Source of the DNA: an uncultured Clostridia bacterium
GTDB lineage: Bacteria; Bacillota; Clostridia; Lachnospirales; Anaerotignaceae
Assembly (NCBI GenBank): GCA_910587195.1
Contig: CAJUKL010000011.1
Location: forward strand, 4,639-33,676
DNA length: 29,038 bases
Reading direction: 5' to 3'
Shown here: piece by piece, positions 8,701 to 16,906 of the stretch
Numbering within the stretch: position 1 is the first letter of the stretch
Layout: each line of letters begins with the position of its first letter
Translations under genes and position numbers: made by a program
The notes under the pieces: generated by a model
What the model was told of the DNA's origin: nothing
What the model saw: only the letters and a program-made list of their open reading frames with translations
Databases searched by the model: none

Positions 8701-8816
8701 ACGATATGAAAGCAGATGTTCTTGCAGAAGAATTTATAGCTGGAAAAGGTGGCACACTTGTAAAAGAATGGAATATCAACGGCGAAAAGGTAACACTTGG
8801 AGTTGAAAAAATATAA
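5703..8816 (+). CDS. ileS: Isoleucyl-tRNA synthetase (type-2-like)
   Basis: A 1037-residue class I synthetase that charges tRNA-Ile in the cytoplasm. The HIGH motif is at residues 55-58 (PPTANGKPHIGH) and the KMSKS loop reads KMSKH at 591-595. WDTHGLPVELEVEK (about 95-108) and the CP1 editing insertion, with CPRCG and CPKCG metal-binding pairs, lie as expected. The C-terminus ends in NGEKVTLGVEKI, with no CxxC zinc finger. Length above 1000 without that finger is typical of the IleS2 clade (eukaryote-like), rather than the roughly 920-940-residue IleS1 of B. subtilis or E. coli. IleS2 enzymes are known to bind mupirocin poorly, so low sensitivity is inferred. AAGGAGG precedes the ATG. Expression is controlled by the upstream Ile T-box. 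Confidence 0.97.
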   Translation: MYDKVSTNLNFVEREVEVQKFWKENNIFEKSNASREGCPVFTFYDGPPTANGKPHIGHIITRAVKDLIPRYKTMKGYKVLRKAGWDTHGLPVELEVEKSLNISGKPQIEEYGIEPFISKCKESVWKYESEWREMSDRVGFWADMDEPYVTYHNDYIESEWWALKQIWDKGLLYKGHKVVPYCPRCGTALSSHEVAQGYKDVKETSCITKFRVEGTQNEYFLAWTTTPWTLPSNVALTVNAKEEYAKVKYKDEYFILASALLDDVLGEGNYEVVETKTGKELEYQRYEPLFDFIETDPKGFFVTCDDYVTLTDGTGVVHSAGAFGEDDARVCQKYDIVFRQYVDSQGFMTKEAGPFAGKFVKEADPLVLDYLKESGALFAAIPFEHNYPFCWRCDTPLIYYARSTWFIKMTALRDNLVANNRTINWYPDNIKEGRFGNFLENVIDWGLSRERYWGTPLPIWECECGHRHTIGSIAELKEMSPDCPEDIELHKPFIDAVHITCPKCGKLMTRVPEVIDCWFDSGSMPFAQFHYPFENKELFDANFPADFISEAVDQTRGWFYTLLAVSTLLFDKSSFKNCIVLGHVQDKDGQKMSKHKGNVVDPWDALNKQGADAVRWYFYANSAPWLPSRYYEEAVNEMQRKYMGTLWNTYAFYVLYAEIDQFNPTKYQLEYEKLSPMDKWILSKLQTLNKFVDESLEGYKITEPARAMAEFVDDLSNWYVRRSRERFWGKDMPQDKINAYMTLHTVLVTMAKLTAPFTPFIAEEIYNNIVKKVDETAKESVHLCDWPEYHVEWVDKELENNMDFVLKIVVEGRAARNAANIKNRQPMAMMYVKAEQELPEEYQAIIKEELNIKNVTFTQDVEGFTTYTFKPQLRTLGKKYGKLVPKIGEALKAVDGNTFMDTLKADGKAALQIDGESVVLEQDDVLVDTAEKDGFVTSQSNDVTVVIDTNLTPELIEEGFVREITSKIQTMRKEANFEVMDKIKVYHDGSAKIAEIIANNDMKADVLAEEFIAGKGGTLVKEWNINGEKVTLGVEKI

Positions 8817-8858
8817 TCAACAAAAACCTTGCGTAAATTGCGCAAGGTTTTTGTTGAT
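8816..8858 (+). terminator. Strong terminator of ileS overlapping its stop codon
   Basis: A perfect 18-bp stem (8816-8833 with 8841-8858) closes a 7-nt loop. The left arm starts on the last base of the ileS stop. The right arm contains GGTTTTTG, so the U-rich segment lies inside the stem and the left arm is A-rich. The structure should work in both directions. Confidence 0.85.
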
Positions 8859-8861
8859 TAC

Positions 8862-9090
8862 GAACTTGATAAAAGTCGGAAGTTTTTGGAGGAACTTTTT
8901 TCACTTGTAAAAAGTTCCTCCAAACCACTTCAAAAACACGCTTGCAAGTGTAAAAGATCTTAGGAACGTTGTCCCTAAAACCCTACAAGCTTTTTGAAAA
9001 AAGCTTGACCAAAAACTTTTCCTTTCGCTAACGGAACAGAACGATTTTTTAGCCGTTGGTGATTCATTGTCGTTCAACTAAACAACCTTT
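8862..9090 (+). repeat. Interspersed mosaic repeat R3 (5' leader, hp0, hp1 and truncated body)
   Basis: The element has: a leader GAACTTGATAAAAGTC; a 15-bp stem TTGGAGGAACTTTTT (8886-8900) with its complement (8909-8923); CCACTTCAAAAACACG; hairpin hp0 TTAGG/CCTAA (8960-8978); palindrome hp1 CAAGCTTTTT/AAAAAGCTTG (8986-9007); and the body start GACCAAAAACTTTTCC. The body is recognisable through TTGTCGTTCAACTAAA and then ends; hp2 and hp3 are missing. It fills the convergent ileS-DUF4364 gap in sense orientation to ileS. Non-coding. Confidence 0.85.
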
Positions 9091-9104
9091 ACAAATAAAC
9101 AATT

Positions 9105-9638
9105 TTAAAGTTTTTCTTTTTTTGGTTGACTTACAAGTGTATTTAATACAGAGCTATAAATTCTACTGACATCATTTTTCCAATTTTTACAAATAATTTC
9201 TGCTTGTTCCTGTGTAGCAACAGTCAATTTAATTTCTATCAAATTAATACCATCTGTATCACACAAGGCACACTTTACTACATAATCATTATTTTCTAAA
9301 AAGTAATCTGTAGTTACTTCCAATTCTGTATGGATTCTTTTTTTGTTTTCCTGTACATATTGATGAATTTCTTGTTGTATTGTTTCGGAAAGAGAGGAGT
9401 CATATGTAATTTCGTTTGCTTCTTTGCTGAGCGCATAGTGGGTATGATTTTTAAATTTCTTTTTTTCAAACAAATGCGATTCTACCAATTCAGCAATATG
9501 CTGTTGTATTGTAAAATAATCCATATAATTTTTTTCGAGTGCAAATTGACAGAGTTCACTGTTAGAGAGTGCAATTCCCATTTTTTTTACAAAGTAAAGC
9601 AATAGCATTTTATGTTCGGATAATTGGTAATGTTCCAT
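9105..9638 (-). CDS. DUF4364 family protein (predicted winged-helix regulator)
   Basis: A 177-residue soluble protein matching the DUF4364 pattern common in Clostridia. The N-terminal part (about 1-75) has the layout of a winged-helix domain: LSEHKMLLLYFVKKMGIALS, then SNSELCQFALEKNYMDYFTI and IAELVESHLFEKK, ending in a wing-like HTHYALSKEA. The C-terminal part (about 80-177) is alpha/beta and contains DGINLIEIKLTVATQEQAE, a possible ligand or dimer domain. The ATG has AAAGGAAG about 8 nt upstream. Monocistronic, with its own promoter. The family is often annotated as hypothetical or as a transcriptional regulator; no target is evident here. Confidence 0.82.
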   Translation of the reverse strand: MEHYQLSEHKMLLLYFVKKMGIALSNSELCQFALEKNYMDYFTIQQHIAELVESHLFEKKKFKNHTHYALSKEANEITYDSSLSETIQQEIHQYVQENKKRIHTELEVTTDYFLENNDYVVKCALCDTDGINLIEIKLTVATQEQAEIICKNWKNDVSRIYSSVLNTLVSQPKKEKL

Positions 9639-9670
9639 TTGTTATACTTCCTTTCTATCCTTTTCATCTT

Positions 9671-9699
9671 ATTATAATATAAAAAAGAAACAGAAACAA
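9671..9699 (-). promoter_or_regulatory. Promoter for the DUF4364 gene
   Basis: On the minus strand, TTGTTT (9699-9694), a 17-bp spacer and TATAAT (9676-9671). The predicted start lies about 26 nt before the start codon. Confidence 0.65.
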
Positions 9700-9749
9700 C
9701 TATTTATTATGTTACATTTTTCTTGTTTTTTCGTGCTATTTGATAAGAA

Positions 9750-9781
9750 ATAAAAGGAATATCCCATAATTGAGATATTCC
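9750..9781 (-). terminator. Terminator of the sugar operon
   Basis: On the minus strand, GGAATATC and GATATTCC form an 8-bp stem (9781-9756) with a 10-nt loop, followed by TTTTATTT. It lies 11 nt after the stop of the GH13 gene, the last gene of the operon. Confidence 0.82.
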
Positions 9782-9791
9782 AAAAGTATTT

Positions 9792-11636
9792 TTAATCTTT
9801 TTTTAACAGCCAATATACACCATATTTCGGAACTTTTATTTCATTTGCTTGCATTTCTGCACCAGAAATTAAATCTGTATATATTCCATCATTTTGATAA
9901 ATAAAAGCAGTTTTGTCAAATTCACTAAAGTTAAACAATGCAATCAGTTTTTCCTTTTGATAAGAGCGGACAATTCCTAAAATAGAAGTATCGCCAGTAT
10001 TTAATGTCCAAACATCTGCACCAACCTCAAAAACAGAATATTGACTTCTTATTTTTTCAAGTTTTCCAATTCCGTCAAACAATTTTTGTTGCACACTGTC
10101 TTTTTCTTTTCTTTTTTGTGCTAAATCCCACAAAAAATTCCCACGATGTAAATATCTGGAATCTTCTTTCTTTTTTAAATCCTCATGATAAGTATAGTCG
10201 TTTAATTGTCCTACTTCATCACCACTGTAAATAACAGGGATTCCGGATTGTACTAACATATAGGCATGGAGCATAAAATCCAGTTGGATTGCCTGTTCCA
10301 AATCATATGTATTTTGAAGTGCTTTTTCTATGCCACATAACGATGCTGTTGTACCACATAATCTTGCATCTCCGGAAGTTGGGTCAGAATTATATAATTC
10401 TCCTTTTGCAAAAGAGCCTTCAAAATTTCCAGTAAAAAAGTCGTTTAAATATTTTTTATGGCTTACTTCTCCCATGCCAAACTGCATTAAATAAGGATAA
10501 TCTAAGCCCCAACCAATGTCATCATGACATCTTAAATAATTTAAAAATACATATTCTTTTGGCAAATGGTTTACAATATCCATCTGTTGTTTTAAAATAC
10601 GAATATCTCTTGTTGCAACACAGTTCCATGTAGTTGCCATTGTTGTAACATTATAAAGCATATGACATTCCGGTTTTTCCACAGTTCCAAAATAAGGCAC
10701 AACTTTATCAGGAGCCATAACAACTTCCCCAAGTAGCAGTACACCTGGGCAAACAATTTCACAAATAATTCTCATCATTCTAACAATATTATGTACCTGT
10801 GGAAGATTTCTGCAATTTGTTCCCAGCTGTTTCCAGATATATGGCACAGCGTCAATTCTTATAACATCAATTCCTTTGTTGATTAAATTTAAAACGTTAT
10901 CCATCATTTCATTTAATACCACAGGATTTGCATAATTCAAGTCCCATTGATAAGGATAAAATGTTGTCATAACAAATTTTTGAACTTCTGGATACCATGT
11001 AAAATTACCTGGTGCAGTTGTTGGAAAAACTTGTGGAACTGTTTTTTCAAATTCGCCAGGAATACCAAAATCATCATAAAAATAATAATAGTCCTGATAT
11101 TCTTTTTCACCTTGCATTGCTCTTTTTGCCCATTCATGTTCTTTGGAAGTATGATTCATAACAAAATCTAAACAAAGGCTGATTCCTCTGCTATGGCAAT
11201 CATCTGCCAGTTGTTCCAATTCTTCCATGGTGCCTAATTGTGGCTTTACTTTCCGGAAGTCAGACACAGCATAACCACCATCATTTTCTATTTCGGGTGA
11301 ATCCAACAATGGCATAAGGTGGATATAGTTTACATTACATTCTTGAATATAATCTAATTTTTCTTTGACACCTTTTAAATTTCCAGCAAAAGCATCGACA
11401 TACAACATCATACCTAATAACTGATTGCCTTTGTACCAGTTTGAATTTTTTGCTCTTTGCGCATCTAATTCTTTTAATGGCTGTTTCCTTGTGCAATATT
11501 GTTGATACATAATCTCACAAAGTTTATGAAAAGCGTCCATGCGATTTTCATATAATTCGCAATATAACCACTTTAATTCATCATAATACTTTAAAAATCT
11601 GGATTGATATTCTTGTTCATATTTGTTTTCTGCCAT
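9792..11636 (-). CDS. GH13 subfamily-4-like amylosucrase / sucrose hydrolase
   Basis: A 614-residue (beta/alpha)8 glycoside hydrolase resembling amylosucrase along its length. A helical N-terminal domain precedes the barrel. Visible landmarks are NYIHLMPLLDSPE, DGGYAVSDFRKV (from D119), nucleophile D262 in VIRIDAVPYIWKQLG, acid/base E304 in LLLGEV, HDD at 371-373, and EDSRYLHR with R494. D119 and R494 match the aspartate-arginine pair (D144/R509 in Neisseria) that closes the glucosyl subsite for sucrose. The family splits sucrose and either transfers glucose to an alpha-glucan or hydrolyses it. No signal peptide, so it acts in the cytoplasm. It is the last gene of the operon, 37 bp after the alpha-galactosidase, with GGAGGG before the ATG. 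Polymerase and hydrolase activity cannot be distinguished here. Confidence 0.85.
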   Translation of the reverse strand: MAENKYEQEYQSRFLKYYDELKWLYCELYENRMDAFHKLCEIMYQQYCTRKQPLKELDAQRAKNSNWYKGNQLLGMMLYVDAFAGNLKGVKEKLDYIQECNVNYIHLMPLLDSPEIENDGGYAVSDFRKVKPQLGTMEELEQLADDCHSRGISLCLDFVMNHTSKEHEWAKRAMQGEKEYQDYYYFYDDFGIPGEFEKTVPQVFPTTAPGNFTWYPEVQKFVMTTFYPYQWDLNYANPVVLNEMMDNVLNLINKGIDVIRIDAVPYIWKQLGTNCRNLPQVHNIVRMMRIICEIVCPGVLLLGEVVMAPDKVVPYFGTVEKPECHMLYNVTTMATTWNCVATRDIRILKQQMDIVNHLPKEYVFLNYLRCHDDIGWGLDYPYLMQFGMGEVSHKKYLNDFFTGNFEGSFAKGELYNSDPTSGDARLCGTTASLCGIEKALQNTYDLEQAIQLDFMLHAYMLVQSGIPVIYSGDEVGQLNDYTYHEDLKKKEDSRYLHRGNFLWDLAQKRKEKDSVQQKLFDGIGKLEKIRSQYSVFEVGADVWTLNTGDTSILGIVRSYQKEKLIALFNFSEFDKTAFIYQNDGIYTDLISGAEMQANEIKVPKYGVYWLLKKD

Positions 11637-11673
11637 TATACTCCCTCCTATATTTTCTTTTGTTTCTTTTTGT

Positions 11674-13908
11674 TTATTTTTCTTTTATGTAAATTTGCCA
11701 TGCCTGAAAACCATTTACTGCACTTGGTATGACAAATCCAACTTGTTTTAATGCTGCACCGCTAATCAGTTCCCCAGAACAAAAACCATAAGGTAATTTT
11801 TCGGGCTGTTTTTCGCCGTAATCCTGCAAAGAAAGTTGATACATTGCATCATCCTTTAAACCATAAACTTTTGCTCTTACAGGCACAGAATTTGCTTGCA
11901 CATGGTGATAAACTGCACTAATAAGGGCTTCTTTTCCTTGTGGGTCTGCAAACTCCCATATGGTACAAGTTCCTTCCAGAGGGCTAGAAAGTCTATAATA
12001 ATCACCAAACTGAATTAGAGAATAATATTTTTGAAAAACAGCAATTTGATGTTTCATTTCTTGTTTTTGTTCTGCTGTCAATGCGGCAATATCTAATTCA
12101 TAGCCAAAGGTACCTGCCATTGCAATACAAGCCCTTGTAGAAAGGGGAGTAATGCGCCCCGTTTGATGGTTTGGAACTGCAGAAATATGACTTCCCATAA
12201 CAGAAACAGGATAGCCAAAAGAAGCACCATATTGTATGCTAAGACGCTCTATTGCATCTGTGTTATCGCTGCCCCAAATTTGAGGTGTATAATATAACAT
12301 TCCTGCATCAAAGCGACCACCGCCACCGCCACAGCCTTCCAATAATACCTCTGGAAAATCATTGTTTAATTGTTCTAATACTCTATATAAACCTAATACA
12401 TATCTATGAGAAAATTCTCCTTGTCTATCTGCCGTTAAAGCGTTGGTAAATTTGTCACAAATTGCTCTGTTAAAATCCCATTTTATGTAGCTTGCAGAAG
12501 ATTCCTTAATAATGTTGGATATGGTTTTTATCATATAATCTTGGACATCTTTTCTGGAAAAATCTAAAACAAATTGATTTCTGCTTAAACATGGCTTTCT
12601 GTTTGGAATTTTTACTACCCATTCTGGATGTGCTCGATATAAATCACTGTCTTCGGAAATTCCTTCCGGCTCTATCCATATTCCAAATTGTATTCCTTGC
12701 GAGATAATTTTTTGAGATAATTCTTTTAAGGTACAACCCAGTTTTTTTTCGTTTGATGTCCAATCTCCTAAGCCTGTGTTATCATCTTCTCTTTTTCCAA
12801 ACCAACCATCATCCATAACAAATAATTCAATTCCAAGTTTTGCAGCTTCTTTTGCAATCTTTACGAGCATATCGCCAGTAAATTTAAAATAAGTTGCTTC
12901 CCAGTTATTGATTAAAATAGGACGGCGTTTGTTTTTCCATACTCCTCTGCAAACGTGTTCTCGAATGACAGTATGCATATTTTTACTTACTTGTGACATA
13001 CCTTGTTGACTATGTGTCAAAATAACTTCAGGTAGCCAAAGACTTTTTTGGGCTTGGAGTGTCCATTGAAAATTATCGCTGTGGATTCCACAAAGAAGTC
13101 TTGTTCTGTCAATTTGGTCTTTTTCTACTTCAATTAAAAACTCTCCGCTATACAAAAAAGAAAAACCATAGCAACTACCCATTGTTTCTGTTGTATTTTT
13201 TTCGCACACCATGACAAAAGGATTGTATTGATGGCTGCTAATTCCTCTTACACTACCAATAGATTGCACACCATGATGTATTTTTTCTTTTTGTAAATTC
13301 ATTTCCATGCTGTGCCGTCCATAAAATGAAATTAATGAAAAGTCGCCATATTCCCAATCTAATTGTAAACTTGCAGCTTTTTGTAATATGACATCTGTTT
13401 TTCCTTGATTTGTAATTTTTACTGTTCTTGTAATAATATCACATTGTTCTAATACGCCATAATAAAGGGTAGCTTCTAAGCCTGTAGTTGTATCTTTTAG
13501 TTGAATTATCAAAGTTTCTGCCTGTTCTTGTGAGGCATATACAGCAGGCAGACCAGGAATTGCATATTTTCCTTTTTCCAATTGATAGCCCATATATTTC
13601 CATTCTACAGCTTGGCTTCCATCTGCATTTTGTGCTCTCACAGCTGTAATACGATAATCTCCTACACCAAAGCCACTATATTCTTGTGAAAGGGAATCCA
13701 AAGAATAGGTTCTGTCAGCTTTCCCCACAGCATAAGGATTGCCAGAAAATCCTCTATCTGCTTGATAATATAAAAGAGATTTGTCACTATTGTCTGTTTT
13801 TTCGCCATAATAGGTATGTAACAACACACCATAATGGTCTACTTTCATTTGATAGGTTGAATTTTTGGTTTGTATCGTAAAAATATCTTTGTTAATTATA
13901 ATTGCCAT
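11674..13908 (-). CDS. Alpha-galactosidase, GH36
   Basis: A 744-residue enzyme that releases galactose from melibiose, raffinose and stachyose. The start at 13908 is chosen because GGAG lies 9 nt upstream; a TTG 15 codons earlier has no ribosome site. An N-terminal beta-sandwich (about 1-320) leads to NNWEATYF (334-341) and DDGWFGKR (366-373). The nucleophile is D478 in YIKWDFNR and the acid/base is D548 in IWGSDNTDAIER; the cysteine-glycine motif LEGCGGGGGRFD (523-534) binds substrate in the family. A beta domain closes the protein. Length is typical for GH36 (720-750). No signal peptide, so it is intracellular. It follows the HAD gene by 85 bp containing a strong hairpin, and precedes the GH13 gene. 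Confidence 0.95.
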   Translation of the reverse strand: MAIIINKDIFTIQTKNSTYQMKVDHYGVLLHTYYGEKTDNSDKSLLYYQADRGFSGNPYAVGKADRTYSLDSLSQEYSGFGVGDYRITAVRAQNADGSQAVEWKYMGYQLEKGKYAIPGLPAVYASQEQAETLIIQLKDTTTGLEATLYYGVLEQCDIITRTVKITNQGKTDVILQKAASLQLDWEYGDFSLISFYGRHSMEMNLQKEKIHHGVQSIGSVRGISSHQYNPFVMVCEKNTTETMGSCYGFSFLYSGEFLIEVEKDQIDRTRLLCGIHSDNFQWTLQAQKSLWLPEVILTHSQQGMSQVSKNMHTVIREHVCRGVWKNKRRPILINNWEATYFKFTGDMLVKIAKEAAKLGIELFVMDDGWFGKREDDNTGLGDWTSNEKKLGCTLKELSQKIISQGIQFGIWIEPEGISEDSDLYRAHPEWVVKIPNRKPCLSRNQFVLDFSRKDVQDYMIKTISNIIKESSASYIKWDFNRAICDKFTNALTADRQGEFSHRYVLGLYRVLEQLNNDFPEVLLEGCGGGGGRFDAGMLYYTPQIWGSDNTDAIERLSIQYGASFGYPVSVMGSHISAVPNHQTGRITPLSTRACIAMAGTFGYELDIAALTAEQKQEMKHQIAVFQKYYSLIQFGDYYRLSSPLEGTCTIWEFADPQGKEALISAVYHHVQANSVPVRAKVYGLKDDAMYQLSLQDYGEKQPEKLPYGFCSGELISGAALKQVGFVIPSAVNGFQAWQIYIKEK

Positions 13909-13948
13909 CTCTACATTCTCCCATCGTTTGCTTTTGTATTTGAATTGT

Positions 13949-13991
13949 AGCAAGTTCTTCTGTTTTACAGCACAGAAGAACTTGCTTTTTT
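13949..13991. other. Intercistronic 15-bp hairpin between HAD and alpha-galactosidase genes
   Basis: AGCAAGTTCTTCTGT (13949-13963) and its complement (13972-13986) form a perfect stem with an 8-nt loop. T residues follow at 13986-13991, but on the plus strand, whereas both flanking genes are read on the minus strand. On the minus strand the stem is preceded by A residues and has no T run after it. It is therefore more likely an mRNA-processing or stability element inside the operon, or a block to antisense transcription, than a terminator of the operon. Confidence 0.7.
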
Positions 13992-13993
13992 AG

Positions 13994-14827
13994 TTAAAAA
14001 AGACCCATTCTTTGAAATTCATAATATATGCCATCTTCCCAAACATTTCCACATACAACATCTGCAATATTTTTTAATTCCTCGCAAGCGTTTCCCATTG
14101 CAACACTAATACCGGCTGCTTTCATCATTTCATAGTCGTTCATGCTATCTCCAAAAGCAATCGTATCTTTGTTAGCAATACCATAATATTGACAGACAAT
14201 AGCCATTGCGCTACCTTTATCAATTCCTTTTGGAATAATCTCACCGTTAAAACAAGAAGTGGTATTTGCATAAGGATATACAGCATAGTGAAATCTATCT
14301 TCCAGATATTTTTTTGTTTTTTCAATCGCTTCTTGATTGGTGCTAGTAAAACATATTTTGTAAGCACCTTTTTTGGGATATTCCTTATAAGGTAAAATGG
14401 GAATTCCTGCTTCAATTTCTTTTTGCATACGAATTAATTCAGAATTCGTTTTGTCTGGCTTTTCGGTTTTAATCAATTCTTCCATTTGTGGGTCTGTATA
14501 AATACCTTCTGGTGTTTCGATTCTGCAATACATACCATGATGATGAAAAACGGATAAACATTCCTGTATGGTTTTTTCTGGAAGGATATTGTCAAAAAGA
14601 ACTTTTCCTTCTATTTCAATATGACTTCCGGCGCTTGCAATCACACCATCAAAGCCAACATCTATAATATCTTTTCCAATAATTGGCATATTTCGCCCAG
14701 TACACAAAAATACTTTATGACCCTTTTCTCTTGCACCTTGTACTGCTTCCACTACATTGACAGAAGGAGGTAACATCTCTGCAACTAGAGTACCATCAAT
14801 ATCTAAAAAAATCAACTTTTTATCCAT
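13994..14827 (-). CDS. HAD-superfamily phosphatase, Cof/IIB type
   Basis: A 277-residue cytoplasmic phosphatase of the Cof-like branch. The four HAD motifs are present: nucleophile D9 and acid/base D11 in LIFLDIDGTLV; T43 in LCTGR; K204 in IIPKGIDKGSA; and metal ligands D227, N230 and D231 in AFGDSMNDYEMM. The large insertion between motifs 2 and 3 (about 85-200) is the IIB cap, which sets substrate choice. Members dephosphorylate sugar phosphates and related metabolites. It starts 26 bp after the PTS gene and ends before the alpha-galactosidase. This position suggests it acts on a sugar phosphate made by the transporter, though Cof proteins are often promiscuous. The ribosome site (AGGAAAGAG) is distant and weak, hinting at coupling to the PTS gene. 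Confidence 0.9.
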   Translation of the reverse strand: MDKKLIFLDIDGTLVAEMLPPSVNVVEAVQGAREKGHKVFLCTGRNMPIIGKDIIDVGFDGVIASAGSHIEIEGKVLFDNILPEKTIQECLSVFHHHGMYCRIETPEGIYTDPQMEELIKTEKPDKTNSELIRMQKEIEAGIPILPYKEYPKKGAYKICFTSTNQEAIEKTKKYLEDRFHYAVYPYANTTSCFNGEIIPKGIDKGSAMAIVCQYYGIANKDTIAFGDSMNDYEMMKAAGISVAMGNACEELKNIADVVCGNVWEDGIYYEFQRMGLF

Positions 14828-14853
14828 ATTTTTTATTCAACTCTTTCCTTTTT

Positions 14854-16788
14854 TTATGCTTTATAAACAACGGCTGTTGTTGTATTTACTGTCATTTCTC
14901 CGGGTGCAGCTATTTCTAATCTTTTTTCTGCTGGGAAATCTGTAAACATCATGGGAATAACGGTGTCATAGCCTGCTTTTTGAATCTGTTCTTTATCAAA
15001 TTCAATTAAAAGCTGTCCTTTTTTTACAACATCTCCTGTATTGACATGAGGTGTAAAATATTTTCCTTGCAAGTTTACTGTATCTACCCCAATATGAATT
15101 AAAATTTCTGTTCCGTAATTGCTTGCAAAACAAATAGCATGTTTTGTATCAAAAATACTGATAATTCTGCCGTCTGCTGGAGCATATACCTTGCCGCTGC
15201 TTGGAATAACTGCTATACCATCTCCTAATATTTTATTTTTAAAGGTTTCATCATTAACATCTTCCATAGCAATCATTTGCCCTTGTGCATATCCAAAAAA
15301 TTCTTCTTTTTCTGGTGTTGCTAAAACCTGTGGCACTTCTTGCTGTTCTGAAGCCACTGAAGCTGTAGGCACCTCTACTGGTGTTTTATCCATAAATTTG
15401 CCTAATACTAATGTCATAATAAAACCGCCTGCAATAGCAACTGCATGTGCAATAATATAGTTGACATATCCGTTATTAACCGGGTCAGCTAAAGCAATTC
15501 CCGGTACAACTGTTGTACCAAAACCAAGTGCTGCAAGATTGGTAAGATAAACAATAACACCACCTAATGCGCCACCTATACAGCCACCTATAATGGGGAA
15601 GCGGTATCTTAAATTAATACCAAATAAAGCAGGTTCTGTAATTCCAAACAAAACAGATATAAAACTTGGAATACATAATTCTTTTGTTTTTGCATTTTTT
15701 CTATGCATCATAAGATAACCGAGAACAGCACCACCTTGTGCAATAATAGCTACAGACATCAAAGGATTGATAAAATTTCTTCCTGTATCTGCTAAAAGCT
15801 GTGCTTCGATTGCTCCAAAAATATGGTGCAACCCTGTGATAACAACCAACTGTTGTAAACCAGAAAATACTGCATATCCTGCTACACCTAAGTTTTGTGT
15901 CATCCATACCAAAGCATTGGTAATTCCAGAAGAAAGCCCACGACCTACTGGTCCAATAATAGTAAACAAAAGTAGCGCACCAACTAATGTTGTAAGTAGC
16001 GGAGAGAGTAAAAGACGAATTACCTCTGGCACTTTTTTCTCAAAAAATTTATCTAATTTTGCTGTAACAAATCCCATCAGTAAAGCTACAATAATACCAC
16101 CTTGAAAACCAACTAATTTTACACCTAATCCAAAAATATGTAATACCGTTACTTCTACCGTTCCTTGTGCTGCTGCATAGGCATCAGCTAAACTATTACT
16201 TAACATAATACAGCCGATGACAATACCAAGAATGGGTCTGCCTCCAAACCGTTTACAGGCACTATATGCAACTGCTAAAGGAAGAAAACCAAAAATTGCA
16301 CCTGATGAAATGTTGATTAGTCGGTTAATACCATAAAGTGTTTCATTTGCTTTTACAAATTCAAAATTACCTAATACACCAGAAAGCCCTGTTAATAATG
16401 CTGCTGCAAGGATGCCAGGCATAATGTCTACAAATACATCAGATAAAGCTTTAATAATTCTTTGAATTGGATTCATTTTTTGGTTTGCCACTGTCTTTAA
16501 ATCGCTCAGACTCATATTTTTCATATTATTGTGTTCTGCAAACACTTCATATACATCATTCACTAGCCCTGCACCGAATATAATTTGCACTTGGTCACCA
16601 GCTACAAAAACACCTTTTGCAAGGTCTACATCTTCAATGGCTTTTAAATCTGCAAGGTCGTTATTTTTTAAAACGATTCTTAAACGAGTTGCACAGTGTG
16701 CCACACCTTGAATATTATCTTTTCCACCAACGAGTTTTGTTAATTCTATGGATATTTTTTCATATCTCTGTCTTTTGTTTTCGTCCAT
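14854..16788 (-). CDS. PTS transporter, glucose/sucrose family EIIBCA
   Basis: A 644-residue fused enzyme II. The IIB domain (about 1-85) carries phospho-cysteine C32 in GVAHCATRLRIVL. The membrane IIC domain (about 105-460) has about ten hydrophobic segments and the family motif FGITEPALFGINLRYRFP. A linker rich in V, P and E leads to a Crr-like IIA domain (about 500-644), with H550 in TKHAICF and phospho-histidine H565 in ILIHIGVDTVNL. It imports a sugar while phosphorylating it with phosphate from PEP via HPr. The B-C-A order and sequence fit the sucrose/trehalose/beta-glucoside branch. Neighbouring alpha-galactosidase and amylosucrase-type genes suggest sucrose or an alpha-galactoside as cargo, but the substrate cannot be read from sequence. 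It is the first gene of the operon, with GGAGG before the ATG. Confidence 0.93.
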   Translation of the reverse strand: MDENKRQRYEKISIELTKLVGGKDNIQGVAHCATRLRIVLKNNDLADLKAIEDVDLAKGVFVAGDQVQIIFGAGLVNDVYEVFAEHNNMKNMSLSDLKTVANQKMNPIQRIIKALSDVFVDIMPGILAAALLTGLSGVLGNFEFVKANETLYGINRLINISSGAIFGFLPLAVAYSACKRFGGRPILGIVIGCIMLSNSLADAYAAAQGTVEVTVLHIFGLGVKLVGFQGGIIVALLMGFVTAKLDKFFEKKVPEVIRLLLSPLLTTLVGALLLFTIIGPVGRGLSSGITNALVWMTQNLGVAGYAVFSGLQQLVVITGLHHIFGAIEAQLLADTGRNFINPLMSVAIIAQGGAVLGYLMMHRKNAKTKELCIPSFISVLFGITEPALFGINLRYRFPIIGGCIGGALGGVIVYLTNLAALGFGTTVVPGIALADPVNNGYVNYIIAHAVAIAGGFIMTLVLGKFMDKTPVEVPTASVASEQQEVPQVLATPEKEEFFGYAQGQMIAMEDVNDETFKNKILGDGIAVIPSSGKVYAPADGRIISIFDTKHAICFASNYGTEILIHIGVDTVNLQGKYFTPHVNTGDVVKKGQLLIEFDKEQIQKAGYDTVIPMMFTDFPAEKRLEIAAPGEMTVNTTTAVVYKA

Positions 16789-16877
16789 TTTGTAATCCTC
16801 CTTTTCTTTTTTAGAGAAGCATCTTTTGTTTAAAAATCCCCATAGCTACAGTAAAAAAACGTTTTTTTATTTGCTCC

Positions 16878-16906
16878 TTGTATTTATAATTATACGCTGT
16901 TATAAT
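16878..16906 (+). promoter_or_regulatory. Promoter for the AraC regulator, overlapping the PTS promoter
   Basis: TTGTAT (16878-16883), a 17-bp spacer and TATAAT (16901-16906). The PTS -10 lies inside this spacer on the other strand, so RNA polymerase cannot occupy both at once. Transcription would start near 16913 and give a leader of about 170 nt containing repeat R4. No clear cre box or AraC direct repeat was seen in 16789-17083. Confidence 0.55.

Noticed and set aside
13909..13953. N-terminal extension of the alpha-galactosidase (15 residues)
   Set aside because: It would need a TTG without a ribosome site, lying next to the intercistronic hairpin. The ATG at 13908 has a good site and matches family length.
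16850..16870. A-run / CG / T-run palindrome near the PTS leader considered as a catabolite-repression cre site
   Set aside because: It resembles an A/T-run palindrome centred on CG, but it does not match the WTGNAANCGNWNNCW pattern well enough to call.
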